DNA from: Mucilaginibacter sp. KACC 22773
GTDB lineage: Bacteria > Bacteroidota > Bacteroidia > Sphingobacteriales > Sphingobacteriaceae
Direction of reading: 5' to 3'
Assembly (NCBI RefSeq): GCF_028736215.1
Contig: NZ_CP117883.1
Location: 4,464,001 to 4,528,000, forward strand
Length of the DNA stretch: 64,000 bases
Shown here piece after piece: positions 26,282-33,664 of the stretch. Each line of letters starts with the position of its first letter. Position 1 is the stretch's first letter. The notes below the pieces were generated by a model. That model worked only from the letters and a program-made list of their open reading frames with translations. It was not told where the DNA came from and did not search any database. The position numbers were made by a program, and so were the translations under genes.

Positions 26282-28150
26282 ATGATCAACCTTAAAAAAT
26301 TACTCCCGGTGGCTTTACTCCTTGGCAGCACAATGGCATCGGCACAAATAACTTTACCCATAAATACTACCCTGCAAAAAACATATACCAAAGGCACACG
26401 TACCCGGGGCGGCGCACCGGGTAAAAATTACTGGCAAAACACTGCCGACTATTCCATAAAAGTAAATTTTGATCCTAAGACCCTCGAAATTACCGGCACT
26501 GTTGGTATCGATTATATAAACAACAGTCCCGATACACTTAAAAAACTTGGCTTTAAGCTATATCCCAATGTATACCAAAAAGGAGCACCGCGGGATGCCG
26601 CCATTTCGCCAAATGATGTAAGTGATGGTGTTAAAATAAAGTCGATCACTTTGGATAATCAGCCTGTTGATAGTACCAAACGCCGTGTTAATGCTACCAA
26701 TATGTCGTTAAGGGTTAAACCTATCAGCCCAAAACAAAAAGTACACTTAGATATTGCTTACTCTTTTATTCTCAACAAAACCTCGCACATACGCGGCGGG
26801 CAGGTTGATCCGGGGGCTTTTTTCGTTGCCTACTTTTTTCCGCGGGTGGCTGTTTATGATGATATAGACGGATGGAACGAATTCCCGTACACCGGTTCGC
26901 AGGAGTTTTACAACGATTTTTGCCATTTTAATGCCGAGATTACCGTTCCCGGCGATTACCAGGTTTGGGCAACCGGCAACCTGAAAAATGCGAATGAAGT
27001 ATACAATCCCAAATATGTAAAACTGATTACCTCCGCAGACGGCGCCGATAAAATAACAGATATTGTTACCGAAGCTGATGTAGCCGCAGGCGATATCACC
27101 AAAAAGAATGCTACCAACACCTGGAAATTTGAAGCCGACAGCGTTACCGACCTGGCCTTTGCCACCAGCAACCATTACATTTGGAAAGCCAGCAGCCTGG
27201 TGGTTGATCCTAAAACCCAAAGGCGCACCCGCGTGGATGCGGTATTTAACCCGGCACATAAGGATTATTACGAGGTGGTAGATTACGCCCGCAAAACGGT
27301 AGAGAGTATGAGCTACAAATTCCCTAAATGGCCTTACCCCTACCCGCACGAAACCGTTTTTGACGGCCTTGCCCAAATGGAATACCCCATGATGGTGAAC
27401 GACAACCCATTAGAGCAAAGCGAAGATGCGATAGAATTGACCGACCATGAAATTTTCCATACCATGTTCCCGTTTTACATGGGTATAAACGAAACCAAGT
27501 ATGCTTTTATGGACGAAGGCTGGGCCACCATTGGCGAATGGCTGATCAGCCCCGATATTGATCCTAAAATAACAGACCTGTATGGCATCACTGCCGTTGA
27601 AAACTCGGCAGGTAGCGAACAGGATGTACCTATCATGACGCTTACCCCGGCGCTTACAGGCATTGCAGCCTTTACCGATAATTACCCTAAACCCGGCTTT
27701 GGCTACCTTTATGTAAAAGAAATGCTGGGCGACAAACTTTTTACCAAAGCACTGCACAACTATATTAACCTGTGGCATGGTAAACACCCCATGCCGTATG
27801 ATTTTTTTAATTGCATGAATACCGGCGCAGGCATTAACATGAACTGGTTTTGGAAAAACTGGTTCTTTGATAACGGCATTCCCGACCTGGCGATCAGCAA
27901 GGTAACGCATGTAGCAAAACAATATACGGTCACCGTTACCAGTATCGGGAATAAAGCTGTACCCGTGCACCTTACCATTTTTTATGCTGATGGCAGCAAA
28001 CAATCAGTAGGAACAAGTATAGCAGCCTGGGCAAAGGGCAATAAATCAACAACGCTTAACTTTGGGGCCAAGGGCGCTATAAAACAGATAACTTTAGGCA
28101 CCACTTACGATGTAGATTCAGATAAGAGCAACAATATCTGGAAACCGTAA
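26282..28150 (+). CDS. M1 family metallopeptidase (secreted aminopeptidase-like)
   Basis: A 622-residue exported protein with signal peptide (MINLKKLLPVALLLGSTMASAQ). The gluzincin zinc site is complete: HEIFH (H389, E390, H393) and E412 in FMDEGW, 18 residues later. The exopeptidase loop reads GLAQMEYPM (about 362-370), the form seen in Bacteroidota M1 proteins in place of GAMEN. An N-terminal beta-saddle domain (about 50-240) precedes it, and a C-terminal beta-sandwich (about 540-620) follows. It should trim N-terminal residues from peptides in the periplasm or outside the cell. It appears to be a single-gene unit, followed by a large inverted repeat. Confidence 0.92.
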   Translation: MINLKKLLPVALLLGSTMASAQITLPINTTLQKTYTKGTRTRGGAPGKNYWQNTADYSIKVNFDPKTLEITGTVGIDYINNSPDTLKKLGFKLYPNVYQKGAPRDAAISPNDVSDGVKIKSITLDNQPVDSTKRRVNATNMSLRVKPISPKQKVHLDIAYSFILNKTSHIRGGQVDPGAFFVAYFFPRVAVYDDIDGWNEFPYTGSQEFYNDFCHFNAEITVPGDYQVWATGNLKNANEVYNPKYVKLITSADGADKITDIVTEADVAAGDITKKNATNTWKFEADSVTDLAFATSNHYIWKASSLVVDPKTQRRTRVDAVFNPAHKDYYEVVDYARKTVESMSYKFPKWPYPYPHETVFDGLAQMEYPMMVNDNPLEQSEDAIELTDHEIFHTMFPFYMGINETKYAFMDEGWATIGEWLISPDIDPKITDLYGITAVENSAGSEQDVPIMTLTPALTGIAAFTDNYPKPGFGYLYVKEMLGDKLFTKALHNYINLWHGKHPMPYDFFNCMNTGAGINMNWFWKNWFFDNGIPDLAISKVTHVAKQYTVTVTSIGNKAVPVHLTIFYADGSKQSVGTSIAAWAKGNKSTTLNFGAKGAIKQITLGTTYDVDSDKSNNIWKP

Positions 28151-28193
28151 TTGGAGAGCAAGGGAACAAAAACCGAGAATCAGCGCTTCTCCA

Positions 28194-28292
28194 CCGTCAT
28201 TGCGAGGTACGAAGCAATCTCTTTAGGACAATTGTTGAACTTTGAGTAATTGATTTGCATGTCGGGGATTGCTTCGTACCTCGCAATGACGG
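28194..28292. repeat. Large inverted repeat with perfect 26-bp arms
   Basis: Arms at 28194-28219 and 28267-28292 are exact reverse complements (CCGTCATTGCGAGGTACG... and its complement), separated by 47 bp. A related single arm is at 46243-46269. This is a dispersed Bacteroidota repeat; as RNA it would fold into a strong hairpin between the M1 peptidase and nhaA. Confidence 0.85.
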
Positions 28293-28366
28293 TGTTGTAA
28301 AAATCGATAACAACAAATGCGGCTATCTTGATTCTTGCCTCTTAATTCTTGATTCTAATAAAAAAG

Positions 28367-29665
28367 ATGCGAAAAAAACTACCTATTGATAAAATTACCG
28401 AGCCGGCAAGTAAGTTCATACACCAGGAGCATACCAGCGGCATTGTACTGTTTATAGGTGTTTTGACAGCTATAACATGGGTAAACTCGCCGTTTGCACA
28501 CTCGTATCATCAACTTTGGGATATTAAGTTTTCGCTTGGTTTTGGCGCACACGTACTTGATCATTCCCTGCACTTATGGATAAACGATGGGCTGATGGCC
28601 GTCTTTTTCTTTGTAATAGGCCTGGAGCTGAAGCGGGAATTTATGGCCGGCGAACTATCAACAATAAAAAAAGCTTCCCTGCCCATGGTAGCCGCTCTGG
28701 GCGGAATGGTAGTGCCCGCCCTGATATACTTTTTCATCAACAAAGGCACAGCATCCGAACATGGCTGGGGCATCCCTATGGCTACAGATATAGCCTTTGC
28801 GCTGGCGTTGTTATCTATTGCAGGCAGGCATATCCCATCATCAGTAAAAGTGTTTCTATCCGCTTTGGCTGTGGCCGATGATTTGGGTGCGGTATTGGTA
28901 ATAGCTATTTTTTACAGCTCGCATATCGATTTTGCGCCTTTAACCATTGGCGTATGCCTGTTAACCATATTGCTTATTGGTAATAAACTGGGCATTCGCA
29001 GTATTATTTTTTACCTGGTGATAGGTTTTGCAGTATGGGTAGCCTTTTTGCTTTCGGGTGTGCATGCTACAATTGCCGGCGTATTGGTTGCTTTTACCAT
29101 TCCTGCACGTACCCGCATCAACGAAAAAAACTATGCCGAAAGCCTGCGCAAACTTTTGTTTGATTTTGAGGCGCAGATCCCCAATAACAGCACACTTACA
29201 ACGCCCGAGCAACATCAGACCATCGAAAAAATAAAGAAAATGACTACAGATGCTGAAACCCCGCTGCAAAAGGTAGAGTATGGGCTGCATCCCTGGGTGG
29301 CGTTTGTGGTGATGCCACTGTTCGCCCTCTCAAACGCAGGTATCATTATTGGTTCTGATTTCTTTTCGTCGTTACTAAACCCGGTAAGCCTGGGTGTGAT
29401 GATTGGCCTTGTAGCAGGCAAATTTATAGGCGTACTATCGGCCACCTGGCTCATGGTAAAGTTTGGCGCCCCACTCCCGGCAAACTCTACCTGGAAACAA
29501 ATAACCGGCGTAGCGTTACTGGCTGGTGTTGGTTTTACCATGTCGCTTTTTATATCAGGCCTGGCATTTACGCATGCTGAGATGGTTGACCAGGCGAAGT
29601 ATGGGATCTTGTTGGCTTCGTTGCTTGCAGGGATTTTGGGGGTGATTGCGTTGAAAAAAACATAG
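28367..29665 (+). CDS. nhaA: Na+/H+ antiporter NhaA
   Basis: An integral membrane antiporter of about 432 residues with twelve hydrophobic segments. Signatures include FFFVIGLELKREF, ATDIAFALALL (the pH/Na site aspartate) and VADDLGAVLVIAIFY with the paired Asp of the transport site (D171, D172 from the chosen start). It exchanges cytoplasmic Na+ or Li+ for external protons to maintain pH and sodium balance. Reading could begin at a TTG at 28349, but the ATG at 28367 (MRKKLPIDK) is more likely, because the bases before it belong to repeat-like TTCTTGATTCT DNA. It is somewhat longer than E. coli NhaA (388 aa), with an extra hydrophilic loop near 255-285, as in other Bacteroidota. Confidence 0.95.
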   Translation: MRKKLPIDKITEPASKFIHQEHTSGIVLFIGVLTAITWVNSPFAHSYHQLWDIKFSLGFGAHVLDHSLHLWINDGLMAVFFFVIGLELKREFMAGELSTIKKASLPMVAALGGMVVPALIYFFINKGTASEHGWGIPMATDIAFALALLSIAGRHIPSSVKVFLSALAVADDLGAVLVIAIFYSSHIDFAPLTIGVCLLTILLIGNKLGIRSIIFYLVIGFAVWVAFLLSGVHATIAGVLVAFTIPARTRINEKNYAESLRKLLFDFEAQIPNNSTLTTPEQHQTIEKIKKMTTDAETPLQKVEYGLHPWVAFVVMPLFALSNAGIIIGSDFFSSLLNPVSLGVMIGLVAGKFIGVLSATWLMVKFGAPLPANSTWKQITGVALLAGVGFTMSLFISGLAFTHAEMVDQAKYGILLASLLAGILGVIALKKT

Positions 29666-29744
29666 ATTTAACACAATTTAAGGTTTCTACCAGATTGGCA
29701 CTTTATTTTCCTTATTTGTAGTTAAGCAACTATTCGATAGTACG

Positions 29745-29960
29745 TTAAAGTTTTTCTATTTCTTCGATAGAAAGTTTAGTGCCTTTGGCAATGTCTTCTA
29801 AACACATACCCGTTTTTTTTAATTCGCGGGCGATGTCTATAGCTATTTCAACTCTGCCTTGTGCTATACCTTTTTCTATTCCTTGTGCTGTGCCTTCTTT
29901 CACAGCGTAATCCAACACATTCTTACTATCCCACTTGTATTTTAAGCTGCTATCGTACAT
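29745..29960 (-). CDS. Stand-alone Rpn C-terminal tail, 71 aa (tandem duplicate)
   Basis: A 71-residue ORF that is a near copy of the last 79 residues of the adjacent Rpn-family protein (both run from MYDSSLKYKW to LSIEEIEKL). It starts with ATG exactly at the homologous Met and begins 5 bp after the stop of the full-length gene. It lacks two of the IAQG repeat units and has scattered substitutions, so the duplication is not recent. No Shine-Dalgarno sequence precedes its ATG, unlike the internal start in the parent gene. It is either a degenerate tandem duplication or a separately encoded form of the tail protein, which in E. coli Rpn loci inhibits the nuclease. Confidence 0.65.
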   Translation of the reverse strand: MYDSSLKYKWDSKNVLDYAVKEGTAQGIEKGIAQGRVEIAIDIARELKKTGMCLEDIAKGTKLSIEEIEKL

Positions 29961-29965
29961 CGTTG

Positions 29966-30205
29966 TTAAAGCTTTTCTATTTCTTCAATAGATAAGCCGG
30001 TGCCTTTAGCAATATCTTCCAAACGTATTCCAATTTTTTTGAGTTCCCGGGCAATGGTGATAGCTTCTTCATGTTTACCTTGTGCTATGCCTTTTTCCAT
30101 ACCTTGCGCTATACCTTGTGCTATACCTTGTGCTATGCCTTCTTTCACAGCATAGTCCCGCACATTCTTATTATCCCATTTGTATTTTAAGCTGCTATCG
30201 TACAT
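29966..30205 (-). CDS. Internal ORF within rpn: candidate Rpn short protein, 79 aa
   Basis: In frame with the C-terminal end of the full-length Rpn gene. An ATG at 30205 is preceded by AAGGAGGA (30220-30213) with 7 bp spacing, a much better ribosome site than usual in Bacteroidota. The product is the variable IAQG-repeat tail plus a helix-turn-helix-like end (LEDIAKGTGLSIEEIEKL). In E. coli, Rpn genes express such intragenic short forms, which block the full-length toxin. A duplicate of exactly this segment is encoded downstream, starting at the same Met, which supports its being a functional unit. Confidence 0.55.
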   Translation of the reverse strand: MYDSSLKYKWDNKNVRDYAVKEGIAQGIAQGIAQGMEKGIAQGKHEEAITIARELKKIGIRLEDIAKGTGLSIEEIEKL

Positions 30206-30886
30206 CTCTTTTTCCTCCTTTGTCAGATTAGTATATTCTGCAATACTGAATAATTTTTCAAATATGGATTTACGCAGGTAAGCCGGGATCTTATTCATTT
30301 GGCTAAGATGCTTTAAAACATACAGCCATCTGTCAAGGTCGGTTTCCAGTTCGGCCTCCGTCTTTACAAAATTAATCAATTCAATATAAGTGTAGCCTAA
30401 TTTATCGTAAAATATTTCACCCGTATGCCTGTTACACAGGCAAATATCATGCAGGTATTCATGTGAAGGGCTTGCTGCCAACGTAAAATCCTCCAGTAAG
30501 GCAACCAGGTACACTTCTGTAAGATTGTAAGCCCATTCGCTACGTTTACCTTTGGGTGCCAGGTCGCTTATGAGCCGGCTGGTATAAAACAGGGCTCTTT
30601 CTTTAAAGTAGCCTTGCCTGCCCCGTTGTACTTCTATTATAAAACGCTCGCCTTTATCTCCTGTACAGAGCAAATCGAATATAGCTGCCCCTTCGTCCCT
30701 TAAATCACCGGGGTGTTCATTTTTGTTATAAACTAAGTCAACAATATGCTTGCGCCCCCTGAACACTTCATTTAAAAAAGCGATCAGCAAATCTTTATTA
30801 GGTTCGCTTCCAAATATTTTCTTAAAGGCAAAGTCAACTAAAGGGTCAATATATTTCCCGGCGACAGGCGGTTTATAATAAGGCAT
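29966..30886 (-). CDS. Rpn family recombination-promoting nuclease / PD-(D/E)XK putative transposase
   Basis: A roughly 306-residue protein beginning MPYYKPPVAGKYIDPLVDFAFKKIFG, the standard start of the Rpn/PDDEXK_2 family (TIGR01784). The ATG at 30886 is preferred over a TTG two codons earlier. The nuclease core has D in DPLVDFAFKKIFG, LL...AIFDLLCTGDKGERFIIEVQRG (the D-x-n-(E/Q)xQ site) and YTSRLISDLAPKG. The C-terminal third has IAQG tetrapeptide repeats and a LEDIAKGTGLSIEEIEKL motif. Family members cut DNA, promote recombination, and in some cases act in phage defence. A strong internal ribosome site and a downstream duplicate of the tail are unusual. Confidence 0.9.
   Translation of the reverse strand: MPYYKPPVAGKYIDPLVDFAFKKIFGSEPNKDLLIAFLNEVFRGRKHIVDLVYNKNEHPGDLRDEGAAIFDLLCTGDKGERFIIEVQRGRQGYFKERALFYTSRLISDLAPKGKRSEWAYNLTEVYLVALLEDFTLAASPSHEYLHDICLCNRHTGEIFYDKLGYTYIELINFVKTEAELETDLDRWLYVLKHLSQMNKIPAYLRKSIFEKLFSIAEYTNLTKEEKEMYDSSLKYKWDNKNVRDYAVKEGIAQGIAQGIAQGMEKGIAQGKHEEAITIARELKKIGIRLEDIAKGTGLSIEEIEKL
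30101..30136 (-). repeat. 12-bp tandem repeat encoding IAQG units
   Basis: Three in-frame 12-bp units (ACCTTGYGCTAT on the plus strand) encode Ile-Ala-Gln-Gly repeats in the Rpn tail. Copy-number change would lengthen or shorten the tail without a frameshift. Confidence 0.8.
30213..30220 (-). promoter_or_regulatory. Strong internal ribosome binding site in rpn
   Basis: AAGGAGGA on the minus strand, 7 bp before an in-frame ATG (30205) inside the Rpn gene. It is the clearest Shine-Dalgarno-like sequence I noticed in the window. Confidence 0.65.
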
Positions 30887-31030
30887 AGCCAAATATAAAG
30901 CATTGTTTTGTTATAAAGAACCCTTTTAAGGTTAAAGCGTAAGCAGCATATAATCCTGTAATTTCTTAATTCGTCGTTATAACAAGGTTGCCAATACCGG
31001 GGACAACAGCCGTTAATTGTTTATATATTG

Positions 31031-32227
31031 TCATATGATGGCACTATGGTTAATTCGTTTAATAAGCTCTATACAAGCCCGGCTGTTGTGGTAGGGGCAT
31101 TTCCACAGGCCAACTTTATCTTCGCCGGGCATTATACCGCCGTCGGCTTTTATCCCCCAAAACCATTCGCCATTTTGATGATCGAGGATCTTATCCTTTA
31201 CAAAAGCCCAGCTTTTTACAACGATATCGAGGTATCTTTGATCCCGGCTTATTTGCCATGCGTTAAAAAAACCTACCATTGCCTCGGCCTGCACCCACCA
31301 GTGTTTTTCTTTAACCAGGTGGCCTTCGGTTGGTTCATATTCATACCATAAGCCGCCGTCTGTGTCCAAACCTTCAATGGTAGCGTCGGCTACCTGTATG
31401 CACATTTCTTCAATATCTTCTTCCCATACAATATCATCTATTACTTCGGCAGCTTCCAGCAAAAGCCAGGTGGCCTCAATATCATGCCCGTACGATATGA
31501 TGTCTGATTTGCGGTTCCAATCTTCATCAAAAAACAATATTAGATGATTGGTTTTCGGATCGATAAAATGATCGAAAAAATTGCCTATTAAGGTTTGTAT
31601 TTGAATCCTCAGCTTCTTATCAGGCCAGATGCGGTATAGGTTGGTGTAAGCTTCCAGTACATGCAAATGGGTGTTCATGGTTTTTTTTTCGTTGGCATCC
31701 TTAGCGCTCAGTCGCAGGTCGCCAATGGGCTGCCAGTCGCGGGTAAAGGCCTCCATGTAGCCCGTTCTATCAGCATCATAGCTTTTATCAACCAATAAAC
31801 GATATAGGCTGATGGCCCGATCCCTGGCTTCCTTTAAGCCCGAGGCCACATAATATTCACTCAACGCGTAAATGGTAAAGGCACTGGCATAAACCTGTTT
31901 TTTGGTATCCAGTTTTTCGCCTTTATAATCAACCGACCAGTATACCCCGCCAAATTCAGGGTCAATAAAATACCGGCAGATATACTCATAAGCCCGGTGC
32001 GCCATTTGCAATGCTGCATCATCGGGTTGCAGGTTATAAGCCGCCGAAAAGCTCCACAATATCCTTGCGTTTAATACGGACCCTTTGGGCGCTTCTGGCG
32101 TAGCGTTATTGTCGTTATCTATTTGACCCAAAAAGCCGCCGTGCGTTTCGTCGGGTGTATAATTTTGCCAGTAGGCGATGATGTTGTGGAGTTGGGTGGC
32201 AAGCTCGACACTTACTGTCCCAAGCAT
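31031..32227 (-). CDS. Cellobiose 2-epimerase (AGE family)
   Basis: An (alpha/alpha)6-barrel N-acylglucosamine-2-epimerase-family protein of about 398 residues. Marks include DETHGGFLGQIDNDN, LNARILWSFSAAY, NTHLHVLEAYTNLYRIWPD, SYGHDIEATWLLLEAAE and KHWWVQAEAMVGFFNAW, matching cellobiose 2-epimerases. The enzyme interconverts the reducing-end glucose and mannose of beta-1,4 disaccharides. Here it would convert beta-1,4-mannobiose into mannosylglucose, the substrate of the next gene upstream. An in-frame ATG at 32296 exists, but the extra 23 residues (HHSSRPLSRGELE) are encoded by a dispersed repeat, so ATG 32227 is chosen. It is the last gene of the AraC/symporter/GH130 series. Confidence 0.9.
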   Translation of the reverse strand: MLGTVSVELATQLHNIIAYWQNYTPDETHGGFLGQIDNDNNATPEAPKGSVLNARILWSFSAAYNLQPDDAALQMAHRAYEYICRYFIDPEFGGVYWSVDYKGEKLDTKKQVYASAFTIYALSEYYVASGLKEARDRAISLYRLLVDKSYDADRTGYMEAFTRDWQPIGDLRLSAKDANEKKTMNTHLHVLEAYTNLYRIWPDKKLRIQIQTLIGNFFDHFIDPKTNHLILFFDEDWNRKSDIISYGHDIEATWLLLEAAEVIDDIVWEEDIEEMCIQVADATIEGLDTDGGLWYEYEPTEGHLVKEKHWWVQAEAMVGFFNAWQISRDQRYLDIVVKSWAFVKDKILDHQNGEWFWGIKADGGIMPGEDKVGLWKCPYHNSRACIELIKRINHSAII

Positions 32228-32228
32228 A

Positions 32229-32285
32229 TTTTCAAGTTCCCCTCTTGAGAGGGGGCGCGATGAATGGTGCGGCTGTAGGGGTGTG
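32229..32285. repeat. Dispersed C/G-rich repeat at the epimerase 5' end
   Basis: CCCCTCTTGAGAGGGGG is a hairpin, followed by an element reading GGTGCGGCTGTAGGGG. It can be read through in frame into the epimerase. Related material recurs at 32335-32415. Confidence 0.7.
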
Positions 32286-32334
32286 TTATACGTCATGCCT
32301 TTTTAGTAATTAATTTTCATCCGAAAGGGAACAA

Positions 32335-32415
32335 TCGGATAATGCCTTATTAGAGGGGGGTATCTACTATGTATCCTGAATAAACACCCCCCTCCGCCCC
32401 TCTCAAGAGGGGATT
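32335..32415. repeat. Dispersed C-rich repeat between GH130 and epimerase genes
   Basis: AGAGGGGGGT near 32352 and CCCCCCTCCGCCCCTC near 32387-32402 are imperfect inverted arms, followed by AGAGGGGA. The element fills most of the 150-bp gap between these two genes and may act as a processing or attenuation hairpin. Confidence 0.6.
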
Positions 32416-32447
32416 CGCACTTACCACCGCTTTTTTATTTAGCCTAA

Positions 32448-33650
32448 TCAAGAACCCTCTCCTTTGGAGAGGGCAGGGTGAGGCTCTTTATTCCTATCAA
32501 TAATCCTATAAATTGCATCTACCGAAGTTGACGACTTAAAGCCATCTGCTGGTGTATTCACCACGTAGTCAATCAATTTATTAACTGTAGTAGTTGCCAC
32601 ATGCATGCGGGTATCTGAGGATGCATAGTAAATATACACCGAACCATCTTCATCGGCAATCCAACCGTTGCAAAAAACCACGTTTGATACATCGCCAATG
32701 CGTTCCTCGCCCTCGGGTGCCAAAAAATAACCTCCGGGTTTGTGCAAAACTTTGGTCAGGTCATGCAAATCGGTCATAAACATGTACAGTACATAACGCA
32801 AGCCGGCGGCCGTGTTGCGTACGCCATGTGCCAGGTGCAGCCAGCCTTTATCGGTCTTAATGGGTGTGGGGCCTTGTCCGTTTTTAGCTTCGTAAACGGT
32901 ATGGTAGTTTTTATTATCGATGATGGTTTCCTGGTCTATCACGGCATTTTCCATTGTTTCGGCTAAGCCAAAGCCAATGCCGCCGCCGGTACCCGCGCTG
33001 ATAAAACCATCTTGCGGGCGGGTATACAGGGCATATTTGCCATCCACAAACTCGGGGTGCAGTACCACATTACGTTGCTGAGGCGAGTTGGTTTTCAAAT
33101 CGGGCAGGCGCTCCCATTTCACCATATCCTTAGTACGGGCTATACCACAGGCCGCTACGGCCATGGACTGATCATAGGCAGGCGCTGCCGGGTCGCGTCT
33201 TTCGGTACAAAACAAGCCGTATATGTATCCATCCTGGTGCAGGGTAAGGCGCATATCATACACATTGGTATCCGGCTCCCGGGTTTGCGGCAGGTTGATG
33301 GGGTAATCCCAAAAAGTAAAATTGCTGATACCATCAGGGCTTTCGGCTACGGCGAAAAACGATTTGCGGTCTGCCCCCTCTACCCTAACTACCATCAGGT
33401 ATTTACTATTGAATTTAATAGCTCCGGCATTAAAAGCAGCGTTAATACCAAAGCGTTCCATCAGGTACGGATTGGTGTCGGGATTCAAATCATACCGCCA
33501 GTTGATGGGAGTATGCGCGGCGGTAAGCACCGGGTTTTTATAGCGGTTAAAAATACCATTGCCGATACCGGCTACCTGGTTTGGCTTGTTTATGAGTTGT
33601 TGCTGCTCCTGGTGTAGCTGGGCCAGCCTTTGTTTAAATTCAGGGGTCAT
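32448..33650 (-). CDS. 4-O-beta-D-mannosyl-D-glucose phosphorylase, GH130
   Basis: A GH130 phosphorylase of about 400 residues with a five-bladed propeller. The family block RYDLNPDTNPYLMERFG, the basic RVEGADRKSFFAVAES and the probable catalytic Asp in NVYDMRLT (D132 from the chosen start) place it in the mannosylglucose phosphorylase group. It converts mannosyl-glucose and phosphate into mannose-1-phosphate and glucose in the cytoplasm. The start is ATG 33650; a TTG at 33668 would overlap the symporter stop. The last residues, HPALSKGEGS, are encoded by a dispersed repeat hairpin, giving the enzyme a repeat-derived tail. Its operon partners are the epimerase and a sodium symporter. Confidence 0.93.
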   Translation of the reverse strand: MTPEFKQRLAQLHQEQQQLINKPNQVAGIGNGIFNRYKNPVLTAAHTPINWRYDLNPDTNPYLMERFGINAAFNAGAIKFNSKYLMVVRVEGADRKSFFAVAESPDGISNFTFWDYPINLPQTREPDTNVYDMRLTLHQDGYIYGLFCTERRDPAAPAYDQSMAVAACGIARTKDMVKWERLPDLKTNSPQQRNVVLHPEFVDGKYALYTRPQDGFISAGTGGGIGFGLAETMENAVIDQETIIDNKNYHTVYEAKNGQGPTPIKTDKGWLHLAHGVRNTAAGLRYVLYMFMTDLHDLTKVLHKPGGYFLAPEGEERIGDVSNVVFCNGWIADEDGSVYIYYASSDTRMHVATTTVNKLIDYVVNTPADGFKSSTSVDAIYRIIDRNKEPHPALSKGEGS

Positions 33651-33664
33651 AGGGTAATCAATTA

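Noticed and set aside
26747..27376. Long open frame antisense to the M1 peptidase
   Set aside because: It mirrors the codons of a well-supported metallopeptidase and shows no motif of its own.
30101..30136. Tandem 12-bp units as a possible CRISPR or minisatellite array
   Set aside because: Contiguous in-frame units with no spacers; explained by the IAQG peptide repeat.
33012..33617. Open frame antisense to GH130
   Set aside because: Shadow of a conserved phosphorylase gene; no start signal or family.
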